This document shows, in pieces, positions 39,934-50,981 of a stretch of 64,000 nucleotides of DNA (positions are counted from its first letter, which is position 1; each line of letters begins with the position of its first letter). The stretch is taken from the NCBI GenBank assembly GCA_022266195.1, contig WHVY01000002.1:7827001-7891000 (forward strand), written 5' to 3'. Both the position numbers and the translations under genes were made by a program. The notes below the pieces were generated by a model. The model was not told the DNA's origin. It saw only the letters and a list, made by a program, of their open reading frames with translations, and did not search any database. This DNA is from Tetranychus cinnabarinus. Taxonomy: Eukaryota > Arthropoda > Arachnida > Trombidiformes > Tetranychidae.

Positions 39934-40195
39934 TAAACACTTGAAAAATAATGTTATTACATAAAGATTAATTAGATTAGATTAGTAGAAGATTCTAGAA
40001 ATGTGATAAAAAGAATAATAACCCTTTTCAAGATCTTTATTAAAGATAACAGATTTACTTTAAGATAAGATTTCATATATAAATGAAGCCAGAATTGTAA
40101 CCAAACAGTCAATATTTCCTTGAGTCAGCGAAGACTCGGAAGAGTTTAATAAAGTCTTTTTACATTAAACCTTCGGCCCTCTTTAATTCTCTTTC

Positions 40196-41800
40196 AGAAT
40201 CACCTGAGGATTTTCCAAATATTGAGTGTACACAATTCGTTTTAAAAGACATGATCTTATATAAACTAATTGAAAGAGAAATAGGACCTGCGCTTGCGCT
40301 GTGTGTACCGAGAAAATTGATTGAAGAAATCATTTCCTCATGTCATGATGATCCAATAGCTGGTCATTTAGGGTTCTATGAAACCATTAATAAAATTAAG
40401 AGTCGTTATTGGTGGCCAGACCTACAAATTGACGTTAAAACATACGTTGAAACTTGTAGAGATTGTCAAGGCAAAAAGGCCGAAACAAAAGCTGCCGCAG
40501 GACTGTTATGTCCTATTACTATTGGAGGTCCTTTCGAAATGATTGGAATGGATTTACTTGGCCCATTCCCATTATCCGAAAAAGGGAATAAAAATATTAT
40601 AGTAGCAACTGATTATTTAACTCGTTGGGCTGAATGTAAAGCTCTTCCTAATGGGTCGACTCAAGAAGTCGCTAAGTTTTTCGCTGAATCAATTGTCTGT
40701 CGTTATGGTGCTCCGAAAAAGGTCCTTACAGATCGAGGAAAATGTTTTGACAGTCAATTCATGGAAACAGTTTACAAGCTTTTTGCTTCTAAACATACTA
40801 GAACTACTGCTTATCATCCAGCTACCAATGATCTGACAGAGCGATTCAATAAGACCTTAGCAACTATGTTATCCATGTACGTCAACTCTAGCCATTCAGA
40901 CTGGGATAATTGTCTCCCTTATGTTTGCTTTGCTTATAATACTTCGCTTCAGTCCTCGACTCGATTTTCTCCTTTTTTCCTCTTACACAGGTATGAAGCG
41001 ACTTTACCTAGTGCAGTTAATGATACCATCACTCTTGGTTGTGATAATGCAATCGAATATGCTGAATTAGTTAGTACTTTGTTAGAAGTTAAAAGAAAAA
41101 TTGCACAAACCAATATTGAAGATAGTCAGACCGCGAACAAAGCTCGATATGACTCAAGACATCGCCCAGTTATTTACGAACCCGGTGACAGAGTTTTAGT
41201 TTACACTCCTCGACGGAAAGTAGGAAGATCAGAAAAATTAAAACACTTCTTTTACGGCCCTTATACTGTTCTAAAACGATGTGGATTAAATTCCTATCAA
41301 CTAAAAGGTGACAAGATTTCTGATAGGCCTGACATTGTACATGTGAGTCGAATGAAACCTTATCGAGATAGACTTCAACGAATGGAAGATAATGACAGTG
41401 AAAATGAAACTGAACTAATCGGACCACAAGATTCTGAACCTGAACTTGAATGGGATGAACTTCCTATCCAACCAACTCATGGGTCTGACATTGTTAACCA
41501 TAGGTCTGACATTGTTAACCATAGGTCTGACGTTATCGACCATAGGTCTGACGTTATCGACCATAGGTCTGACGTTGCTAATAAAAGATCTGACACTGTA
41601 AATTCCAGGTCTGATAATAAACGTAACCTTTCACCACTCATTACCCATCATAGTGATAGTGAGACTTCGGAGTCTGAAGAAACAGTTTATTATCGTTTTC
41701 CCTCACCGCAAAATACTCCACCGAACTCACCAGAGCCTGAACTTCAGCCTAGACGAAGTCAGCGACAGAGAAGAGCACCAAATAAACTCACTTACTTGCT
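40196..41800 (+). CDS. Integrase and C-terminal tail of Pol (errantivirus-like element)
   Basis: Coding resumes at the right edge of the nested element in a pol-like frame. An HHCC finger (HLGFYETINKIK with CRDCQGKK) is followed by the DDE core: Asp in DLLGPFP (near 40552), Asp in LTDRGKCF (near 40730) and Glu in LTERFNKT (near 40838). A GPY-type chromatin-binding tail (FYGPYTVLKRCG) follows. A stretch of HRSDV/NHRSD repeats (41470-41620) echoes the Gag tail. The frame then runs straight into env. The domain itself is uninterrupted, but it is cut off from reverse transcriptase by the insertion. Confidence 0.9.
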
Positions 41801-43598
41801 CTCTCACAGCCTCTTTTTATTACTAATGTGTCAAATTACCAACATTCAGACCGCTTTTATAAAAGCAAATCCAGTTATCTGGAGACCAGCAACTACTCCA
41901 ATTATTAATGGAGATATTGAAGTTGATATTGGAACAAAATACTATGAACCGTGTGCCGGACTGTCACAAGCTTTGATTGAACACAATATGCAACCAGACT
42001 TCCTAAATTCTTGGTGCAAAAGTGCGTTTGAAATTTCTTTCTTGAAACAGATTTCACAAATGTGTAAAGACGTTACAACTGAGGCTGACAGTAAAATGCA
42101 AGTCAGGGATAAAAGGTTTCTTGTAATCGAAGCTGCCATGATAATAATTGGTGTAGTAAGTGTCCTTTCATTAGGAATTGGCGCTGTCAGTCTTGCAGTT
42201 AGTTCAAAAACTCGGACTGAAGTGAACTCTTTGAGAGTAGACCTCGAAAAACAAGCCTCGATCATACAAAACCTAACTACTAATCAAAGACTTTTTGAGA
42301 AAATGTTAGATACAATTGACCAACAAGTTAGAGTTTTACAAGTTGAAGTCGCTAAACAGAATAAAATCTTAGCACGGATGAGAAATACCATCCCCACTAC
42401 CTCTTTCACGATTGCCAGTATGGTTTCAAATTTACAAACGACTTTAACTCAATTGCGAGACATAAACCGTGCTTGGGCTAAAAATAAATTAGATCCAGCG
42501 ATTTTTGACCTTTTGAATTTAACTTTGCCTTGTGGAGAACAATGTCCGGTAGAAGCCGTCTACTCCATGAATTGTTACCACAATCCAATGGCCCAAAAAT
42601 TGAGATTTGTCCTGAAATTCAGAAAATAGATACAGAGTCCAAATTGATGGTAGCTGATCCTTTCACTCTTTTAGATTATAATGAGACAACAGGCGAATTG
42701 TGTAAACTACATTATAAAGGACCAAAGTATGTCATTTATCGAAAGGGAGTAAAATGTACGATTCCCGTCAACAGTTATAATTAGGTAGAGACTGACACTC
42801 TTGTAGTCGTTCCTGACACTTCAAGTTGTAATTTAGTTGAGAGTAATAACACTCTGTTGAACTGGCAAGGTCACACATGTGAAGTACGTCACTCCATTCA
42901 AGAAAACGAACTTCTACAAATAAAGCCAATAAATGACATAAACATCATTTATTGTCCTGGTCTGACCATGAAAGCTTACGATCGTGATGTTAAATGTCCT
43001 GAGTATTCTTTCCAATTAAATTCACAAGAAAAATTTACAATCGGTAAATTTCATTACGAAACCGATAAGTCTGCAATTAAGACAATTTAAGATTTATTCC
43101 CGAAGCTTCAGAGAAGATAAACTTCAAATCTTAAATCAGGAAACTTTTCCGTCAATAAATAACCATAGAAGAAGATCAACTACCGATGAGATCAAGTTAG
43201 TTGCCATTCAGACCAAGTTAATTATTATCAAGGAAAAAATAATTAGATTTCTATCTGCTTGGGAATCAGGTACAATTTCAACAGCTATGTTGAATGAGAG
43301 AGGACTGAAGAATATAACTCGAGATGAAATTGGTTTACATTCGGGACTGAAACCTTTATTCTGTGACATTGATACTCAGTGTCAACAATTAACCATTGGT
43401 TTTGTCAAAATTGAAAATTTCACCATTTATTATACTTGGTTAACCTCCTTATCTATTTTAATCATCATCTGTTTGATCACTCTGACCAAATGCATTTGGT
43501 CTGACAGAAAATCTGAAAGTGTAAAGTTACGAAATATTTCTAATCGCAGAGAGAGAATTCCTTCTTTTCCTCCACCACCACGATTATGGTTTGCTTAA
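41801..43598 (+). pseudogene. Env-like glycoprotein gene, broken
   Basis: A retroviral/errantiviral envelope-type gene. The visible parts, in order, are a hydrophobic leader near 41805, a basic furin-type cleavage site (RDKR, 42105-42116) followed by a hydrophobic fusion-peptide-like segment, a heptad-rich region, several cysteines, and a C-terminal membrane anchor near 43435-43490 with a short cytoplasmic tail. The frame is lost near 42600-42630, again at a stop at 42782-42784, and at 43088-43090, with reading resuming from about 43287. Errantivirus Env of this type is a membrane-fusion protein. As it stands it is non-functional. Confidence 0.85.
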
Positions 43599-43855
43599 TT
43601 AATCTAGATAACCAATACATTATACCTCATATATTCAAAACAAAAAAAAGCAGAAAAATAATGAAAAATCAAAATAAAAAATAATAATATACCCTATTTA
43701 CCCCATAATCGTGATTAGTTTCAGTCCAAACAGGTTTATTTATATCTAGTTATAATTTAGAAACATTGAATTGATTAAAATTCGTATAAAAAAGTTAATG
43801 ATTATCATTTAGAACAAGAAATTGAGAAAAATTACACAAATTAACACAAATTACA

Positions 43856-44173
43856 TTACTTGTGTAAACGTTTAAGCCAAACGACCTTTTCACATTGAGG
43901 AAGTCCTCGACAATTTCCAATTTCAAAAGGGTGAACCCTAGCTAAATGTTGTGCTAAATTTGACCAGCGCTTAGTCAGGTTAAACTTACAAGTGAAATTA
44001 CACCAACGGCATTTTAAATCATCACCTTTTGTATCAAACCCTTTCCAAATGCCCCAATCCGGGTTTACCTCCATTTTGTGTGCCAAGAATAAGAATTCAG
44101 GAATACCAGTTGCTCTCATTCGTTCAATCAATGTCTCCAACTTTTCATTTTCTGGTTCCGGAGCGATTTCCAA
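43856..44173 (-). CDS. Antisense BED-type zinc finger ORF
   Basis: 105 residues on the opposite strand between env and the 3' LTR. It contains CRWCNFTCKFN with HLARVHP, a CX2C...HX4H BED-finger pattern common in hAT transposases and in host genes derived from them. An N-terminal acidic region precedes it. No catalytic hAT domain is nearby, so it is either a captured fragment or an antisense accessory gene of the element. The start codon is a guess. Confidence 0.55.
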   Translation of the reverse strand: MEIAPEPENEKLETLIERMRATGIPEFLFLAHKMEVNPDWGIWKGFDTKGDDLKCRWCNFTCKFNLTKRWSNLAQHLARVHPFEIGNCRGLPQCEKVVWLKRLHK

Positions 44174-44500
44174 TCTATCAATTAAAACGAGTCTAAAAGT
44201 CTTGCCTCAAGCTCAAATTCGGTTGAACTAATTAAAACGCAAAAAGTAAAATAAATTGGTTAATCTTCAATTCTGATATAACTAAAGAAAGATAAATTAA
44301 GACTGACGGAAGTAAAGGTTGGAAGTCAGGACCTTTGACCAATATGGCTGACCAATACAGTGGCGCCATCTATTGACCCTTGGTTAATTTAGAGTGAAAG
44401 ACGAAAGTGCGCTACATTCGAATGTCTAAAAGAAAGTAAAATGTTGTTTATAAATAAATCTAATGGTTTAATTATAGCCGAAAGAGGCTTCGGCTTAAAC

Positions 44501-44513
44501 AAGTTGGGGAAGA
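44501..44513 (+). promoter_or_regulatory. Polypurine tract of the errantivirus-like element
   Basis: AAGTTGGGGAAGA lies directly before the 3' LTR, the expected position for the plus-strand primer. Confidence 0.7.
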
Positions 44514-45033
44514 TGTGAGGATTAAGAAATTTTACTATTTCCAAGAATTGGTACCTCTAAATTTGAATATAAAATAAATTTTGATCATAAAATAGTTCCC
44601 AGAATCGGGATTAAAAGTTTACCAAGAATAAAAAAATAAGATGCAAATTTCGAGTAAAAATAAGAAAAGAAGGTCATAAAAATGTCAGACCAATGTATGA
44701 AGTAACTACAATTTATGTGAGAAAGAAACTTGAGAAACGAAAGGTCACGTAGACCAGGTCAGGCCAAAAAGAGGTCAGACCAAGAGATATAAAAAGAAAA
44801 GAGGAAAGAAAAGAAGTCAGTCTCTAATGGTACAGTTTGGACTCATCATAAGTGAAAGTAAACATTTTTGTATCTTAAGTTCATCAAAGTAAATTAATAA
44901 AAATTGAGTTGTGAATTAAAGTTACTTCTTATTTAATTTTTCAATAAGGTCTGACAGTAATGTCATTATGTTTAACTATTTCTCTTTCTCTTTACCATCT
45001 CATCATTTATCCTCACCAATTTCCCACCTTACA
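44514..45033 (+). repeat. 3' LTR of the errantivirus-like element
   Basis: The 520-bp partner of 32900-33419, ending ACCTTACA and followed by the ATAT target duplication. It keeps the three octamer sites (44684, 44774, 44948). Confidence 0.93.
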
Positions 45034-45459
45034 ATATTTCGATGGAAAAAAGTATCAGAAAAATTAAGCGCTTTTAGTGGCTCCATCGCGTTGCTCTTCC
45101 TTTCCCTATTCTCATCCAAAAAGTGAAATTAATTTAATGCTCAATGCTAAAGTAATTTCAATAGAATTTGGGTGTCGGTCAAATTGCCCAAAAAGATTCT
45201 ACGAAAAATATACCATATTATTTTTATAATCGATAATAACATCTAATGAATGATCAAAATCGTACTGTCGATAAAGTGCAAAAAGTGTTCAAACTTGAAT
45301 GGGTATCAACAATTTTTATCGACGAATGATAGTTTAAGCTCTCACTTTTACGGCCACAGAAAGCAGTCGATCTAACTGAAAATCGAAGTGATCGGCTGTA
45401 CATTTTCTGATTTCCAAAGGTCCTCAATTTCATCACCATCATTAATGGCAAATTTGTCT

Positions 45460-45835
45460 TTAAACAGCTTTAAGACATTTTCTAATCTTTTTTAATCGCC
45501 TGAAATTCAAAGTTCATTGTAAGTATTGAAAACCCATTATACACTATTGGGACTGCAATCATGTTTTTGCAACAGGGTGGAAATGATGACCTAATCTTAT
45601 TTGTATGACAAAGTAGTCTGCAATCTTTAAATGTCTAAATCTTGCTAGTAGTGCTGATTGAAAAGGTAATTATTTCAATTTGGTGTATGAAAGTGATTTA
45701 TTGAATACAAATCAAGTCGAATCAAGGTTAATAAAACAAATCAAAGATCAAGCAAGAAAGATGAAAGATTACATATTGAACAAAAACAAACCTTGAATTG
45801 AATATGGAGTTATGTTTATAAATGAAAGTTTTAAC
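45460..45835. repeat. Dispersed repeat, copy 1
   Basis: The sequence matches 58852-58890 plus 59690-59935. Both have TTTTAATCGCCTGAAATTCA near the left and CTTGCTAGTAGTGCTGATTG in the middle. The second copy has about 800 extra bases. No coding potential was seen. Positions 45034-45459 before it show no gene. Confidence 0.65.
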
Positions 45836-45904
45836 TATTTTAACTAGTACAATTATTAAGTGTTACTAGTATTTAATAGCTTTGAAGCGTCAAGCTTTGG
45901 TCAT

Positions 45905-46017
45905 ATTTTGGAAGTAGGCTTTCAGCTGGACTGTTGTCTTATTGATAAAATATTTTTGCCTAGGAAGCTCAGGTAATGAAGAAGGTACTTCAGACAAGAA
46001 ATTGCCATTGTCATCAA
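45905..46017 (-). pseudogene. IST1 C-terminal relic
   Basis: The sequence matches IST1 exon 2 at about 56000-56110, including GGAAGCTCAGGTAATGAAGA. It is short and out of frame. It shows that IST1 was part of the duplicated neighbourhood. Confidence 0.7.
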
Positions 46018-46171
46018 ATCAATCATTTAAACTCTTTTATCATTTAAACTCATTTAAGCATTAATAATACTTAACAGTAATCACTAATTCAGCTAAATTG
46101 CTGATCTTAAAAGATGATGGTGATAATAAGAAAATACTTTAAACGTTTTAACTGAGAATCAATCGAGAATA

Positions 46172-46381
46172 AGGGGTGCACAAGAAGTAAAGGCTTTTTT
46201 CATTCTTGATTTTTGAGTAAATACCGATCGAGACTTAATTTTATTTTTTGATAAATCAGTATTTTTTTCTCTAGACTTTTCTAATCATCTTATTGAAAAG
46301 AGTTTTGCAATTGGCTTAAAAATAATCAAAATAAACCCAAAAAACAAAAACCAAAAGCGCCTCTACTTCTTGTGCACCCTT
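46172..46381. mobile_element. MITE 3 (TA target)
   Basis: A 210-bp element with inverted ends AGGGGTGCACAAGAAGTA and the complement, flanked by TA (46170-46171, 46382-46383). It is non-coding. Confidence 0.8.
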
Positions 46382-46556
46382 TATTTGAATCTTAGATATA
46401 ACTCAAGATCAATTTGGTTAATTAAATGATCAAGATCAGCTTCACTTGATATCTAAAAGATTAAATGATGAAAGTGAGAGAATATTCTTGATATTTTTAA
46501 TAGTTCCAGACTATTTCCAAGAAAAGCTGATTGAATAAATCATCTAACAAAAAATG

Positions 46557-46727
46557 AATATTCATATGAATGGAATATACGGTAACATTGGAAGGTTTGT
46601 TTACTCACAGTACTTCGAACAATCTCGTAGAAACTATTCAGAAAAATGATTAGATTCACATGAATAAATTTTTACATGACAGCTTTACCAAGGTTGTCCA
46701 AGTGAAGGGATTATTATGAATAGAATA
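46557..46727 (-). pseudogene. TMEM63 relic: end of exon 5, intron 5, start of exon 6
   Basis: The antisense match includes the intron, with the exon 6 start (TTCCACGAAGTTGTTCG-like) and the exon 5 end (CCTTCACTTGGACAA). Retention of the intron shows a DNA-level copy, not a processed one. Confidence 0.8.
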
Positions 46728-46912
46728 TACGCAAATATCTAAGCTCATATTCTTGTCATTACTAAAAGTTGCTAACAGATACCAAAAATGAGGTAAAACT
46801 TAGATTAATACCAAACTCGATATCTCGAGTTTGATCATGATTTTTTACATGCAAGTAATGAAGAGTTAATTATCCTCTTCTCACTGGTGCAAAGTAGTGA
46901 TTATACTCTTAT

Positions 46913-47096
46913 GGTCAAGCAGTTAACCGAATTCTCGACTCAGGCAAATTAAAGCGAGAAGATATTTGGATAACATCTAAATGTTGGAATGATAGCCATG
47001 AAAGATCTCAAGTGATGTCAGCCTGCAAAAGAAGTCTAGAAAATTTAGGTCTTGAATATCTTGACCTTTACTTGGTTCATTGGCCTATGGGATATA
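46913..47096 (+). pseudogene. AKR relic (N-terminal third)
   Basis: Plus-strand codons match AKR residues about 55-115 (GQAVNRILDSGKLKRED to LVHWPMGY), nearly identical over 184 bases, including the catalytic Lys and His codons. The start and the rest of the gene are missing. Confidence 0.85.
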
Positions 47097-47523
47097 CACT
47101 TTAGCTCAAAAGTTTAGAACCGGTATACTTTTTGATGTAGGGACTAAACTATTGAATAAAATTGGCTGGTTTTTTTCGGGTTTGTAAATCTTAGTGATCT
47201 TTCATTATAACAAAAAATTTTGAGCCTGATAATCTTTTTGAGTATCTGCAATTTCGGTTTGAAGTCAAGACAACAGAGATTTTTTAGCTCAAAAGTTTAG
47301 AACCACCGATTTTTCAGGACAATCGATTTGAATTTCGTCAAGAAATTTTCAATATAAAATGTTGATTTGATAAAAAATTGTTTGCAAAAAAAATTATCAA
47401 AAAACAATAATCGAGACTCAAGTTATTAGACTTTTCTTTTAACATTGTTCTCTATGGGAAAACGATTCTCGATCGTAATGGAACCAGAACGAAATGACCT
47501 AAACTCATCAAATTAGTGTTTGA

Positions 47524-48675
47524 GGTTTCCATTTTCTTCGTTGATGGTCATAAAGGAGATAAAATCTGGTTCTGATGAGAATAAATTGCGAAATTACCAT
47601 CTATTTAAGAGTAAGTCCTATGATCTTTATTTCTCTATTCAAATAATCTTACACCTTGAGCCGAATCGACCTCAAGTTTAAAAATGGAAAATGTTATCAA
47701 TAAAGTTACAGCAGTTAATTCTGTATCCATGAGGTTAATGTTACAACTTGTATTGTAATTATTACACAATAAATAACACGGCTCATATTATGAAAAAATA
47801 AGACTCAAGACTGTTTCAATCTTGACTTATGTAAACTTTTCATAAAGATGCCAGTGCTTTGATTACACAAGTAATGTGACATTAACCTTATAGATACTTT
47901 AAACAATAAAAAATCAAAATCATTTTCCCATTTAGTGGTCTTTAGACCGGACGTCTTCGAGTCTCTTAGAAGTCCAAGTATAATTGGCTCAAAACTGGTG
48001 GAAGAGGATGCGGTGATTCGCACTTTTCCAAGTGAAGCAAGTTTGTATCGTGAAAACACCTAATTAACCAAGAATATGAGCATGGCACTGGAAAAATGTT
48101 GTGGTTCATCGAAATCATCATTTGATAAGACGGACGTCGTCATGTTGACATTGATGGAAAAGGATATCGATAATGTTACATCAAATATTATTAAATCTAT
48201 CAGAGTTGATCCTCTTTCAGTTGATTTTTATCCTCATAAACTGCCCATGGAACAAGTCAATATAATAGTTGATAACCTTTTACACTGGAGCGAAAACGAT
48301 GATGTTTGTAAATCTGTCTGTAATGATCTAAACAGAGGTTTCAAAGTAAAACCTAAAGATTACGATATGTTTAAAAAATTTTGTCCTAAAATTGGTTGTC
48401 CAGCTTTTCTGGAGGAAATAGATTATCCCAAATTATTGGCAGAATCAGAAAAATTCCTCAGAACCATGAAATATCTCCTCTTATTCGGCCATCCAGTGCC
48501 TACTCGGGTTTTCTGGGGGCCAGCACAAGCGACAATTCTTGAAATTGATCAAAAAACTCTTTCATTGTTCCCAAAGTTAACTGAAAACCATTACTTTATT
48601 GTCACTTTCATTGATACCAAGACAAAACAGACAAGAACTCGCAAAATTGATGAATGCAGAATTATTTTGAATTAA
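47524..48675 (+). pseudogene. Broken family A gene (A4)
   Basis: Exon 1 homology starts only after the signal-peptide start, so the ATG is gone (47524-47610, donor intact). Exon 2 (47936-48675) has the same length as in A5 but carries an in-frame TAA at 48061-48063 where A5 has GAA. The rest of the frame is open and well conserved, so the damage is recent. No B partner is found upstream; the divergent promoter was lost with the exon 1 start. Confidence 0.88.
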
Positions 48676-48951
48676 ATTTTACGCGCAATAATTTTCCTCA
48701 CAACTTTTTTTATTAAAATCATATAACATTAAAATTAACTTATATTATTACATAAATTCATGCTTTGAGCAATGTATCTTATCCTTTAAATTGAAAAAAT
48801 ACTATTATTAGTATTCAATCCATGTATCCGTCAATTTATGTCCCTACAAACCAAAATAGTTTCAGTTTGTCAGAAATTGATTTTTACTCGTGTTTGCCCA
48901 TTTGTCTTTAAGTGTAACAATTGCTTGATTGTTTCTTTTTAGTAACGACCA

Positions 48952-49069
48952 TATTTACCTGATCAAGCAGATGGGTAAATCAAAAATCAGACCTAAAGCT
49001 AGCCCAAGTAAAAGTGAAACAACAAGCGTAGATGCTTTGAGTTGATGAAAGTATATTTTATACTAAATA
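48952..49069 (+). pseudogene. TMEM63 exon 8 relic after A4
   Basis: The end of the last TMEM63 exon (AAATCAAAAATCAGACCTAA to the TGA) and the first bases of its 3' flank. The same junction occurs after A5. Confidence 0.85.
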
Positions 49070-49070
49070 T

Positions 49071-49589
49071 TAGGGCATCCGGTAATGTTTTAACCTGGGT
49101 ATGAAGGAATGATTTTTTCATGAGTTTTAAAGATCTAATGGCCTTATTAGGCCTTAAAACAAACTACCATAAACACAAAAACGGTCGCGACCTGCAGTAC
49201 CCAGTGCGCAGACTCGATGTTCGAGAAACGTCCTTTTTAAGCTTTCGAGCATATAACTCGCTTCAAGTCCGTGTTTTTTGAGCTTCGAATGAATTAACAA
49301 GTCACCAAACATTTAATCGCGAACACAGAAAGCAAAAAAAGTTCGAAATATTGTTTCTTGGAAAGTTTATCTGATCTTTCATTAACTTTCATCGCGGTGG
49401 CATTCAAAAACTTTTCAAAATTTCAGCAGAATTATTAACTTTGTTCAGGAATAAATCAAAAGAACAACCCAGTACAGGGTTGATGATGACTGTTCTAATG
49501 TTTGGAAGAACGGCGAATCTGAAAATACTAAAATTGTCTTTCTGAAATCGCATCTTCTACCCTAGGTTAAAACATTACCGGATGCCCTA
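49071..49589. mobile_element. MITE 4 (519 bp)
   Basis: Inverted ends TAGGGCATCCGGTAATGTTT and the complement, flanked by ATAT. The empty site is seen at about 53975 after A5. It is non-coding; the superfamily is not clear from the ends. Confidence 0.85.
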
Positions 49590-50981
49590 ATATCACTAAT
49601 TAACGTGTAATATATAAAAGGAACTATTTCGTGAAAAATTTAAACTATGACCAAATGGATGTTAATCATGTTAAAACTCACATAAGAATTAAAAGCTTTT
49701 ATTCCAATGAACACAATTTATTTTTTAATATCAATAATAATGAATTATAACGATAATCACCAAAACTTCAATTTTATGATCCGATAATAAAAGGATAAAA
49801 TTAAAACAAATGGTCAAAAATGGGTAAAAATATATTTTTTCAAAGTTGAACTCAGTTGGTTTGCACAGGCATAAAAACTGAGTCATTCGCGAGGTTTAAA
49901 GATTTCTCTGATCGACAGTTTTCGAGAAAATCGATTACTTCGATCACTTTTTGCACAACTATGGAATCAGATCTATTCATAAAACTCATAAATCTGATGA
50001 AACTTTTGATGATAAACCAGTAAATTTACTTATTTTGAGAAATAGAATTTTCATTTTTATGTAAAAGAGATTAGCTCGATTTGCGATTGAATCGATCATT
50101 TTCTGTGACCGTTGCAGCTAAAGAGCTGAATTTAATTATTTATCCATAAAAATGATTGGCTCACATCATGGACTGAATACTTTCATTTTATAAACAGCTG
50201 TTTACAAAATGACGGAGCAACGGAGCTATAGCTAGTTAATAGTACCAATGGACTCAGTTTTCACAGTCTCTGCAAATCCACCAAGTCTCAACTCTTCACT
50301 CAAATGTTCGAGCCTTTGGCAGCATTCTTTACATTTCATTTGTAATTTTAACCAGAAAATTAGTTCATTTACCAAGAAATGGGTTGAGATGAGCTCATTT
50401 TGTTGAAACAAGTTGTTGCTCACGCATTTACAGTCCAAATATTATACCATTACCCAAATGCGCTTATGAAAGTTATTAAGTCGAATTAAATTATAAATTA
50501 GTAAAACATCAAATTGGTGAGGCCGATTCTCGAAATATTAAGTCTCAAAGTTTTAAAGCCAATGGCCAAAATCAAGAGAACAGTCGATAAATATATGAAA
50601 TCTGTCAATTCATGATATGAACCAACAATTTTTATTGACAAATAATAAGTTTCAGCTCTCTAACTTTTGCAGTCACAAAAAGCGATTGATTCACATGAAA
50701 ATCGAACTAAACAGAGTCTGAATTTGAAAAAAAATTATTTTACCCGTTTTTTGCTCATTTGTGTCAATTTATGCATAAATGTGACAATTGTGTTGATTGT
50801 GTCTTTTTAATAACAACTCTAAATTAAAGTAAGTACCAGAAGCACTAGCAAACACCATTTGGTGTTATAACCTAGGTACGATTCAAAAAGAAGGATAAAA
50901 TGAACCCGGAGAGAGTTATTATTAGAAGGTATTTTGATCAAACAGAACTATCTTTAACGTTAATTTAGTCGGGTGTTGATT
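49590..50981. other. Spacer between A4 relics and B4
   Basis: The first about 180 bases are TMEM63 3' flank. The remainder holds AT-rich DNA with partial similarity to 21180-21540. No gene is supported. Confidence 0.4.

Larger units (their letters stand above)
38858..40196 (+). mobile_element. Nested TG...CA element with one LTR-like end and two ORFs
   Basis: A 1339-bp insertion flanked by GAAT on both sides. The right 276 bases (39921-40196) look like an LTR: they start TGTGAAAC, end TTTCA and contain AATAAA. The left end keeps only the same TGTGAAAC before turning to coding sequence, as if most of the 5' LTR and the start of gag were deleted. It carries two open frames, described separately, and no polymerase. 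Confidence 0.7.
32900..45033 (+). mobile_element. Errantivirus-like gypsy element (endogenous retrovirus) with env, defective
   Basis: A 12,134-bp element with 520-bp LTRs (32900-33419 and 44514-45033) starting TGT and ending ACA. I saw only two substitutions between them. An ATAT target duplication flanks it. A tRNA-Gln-type primer-binding site, gag, pol in another frame, integrase and an env-like gene follow in order, which is the layout of insect errantiviruses. It is inactivated by a fold-back insertion in gag, a TAG in reverse transcriptase, a nested element before integrase, and frame breaks in env. The young LTRs and heavy damage do not fit independent decay and suggest that a damaged genome was copied in trans. 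Confidence 0.93.

Noticed and set aside
45254..45451. 65-codon minus ORF
   Set aside because: No homology-like pattern; sits in repeat-derived AT-rich DNA.
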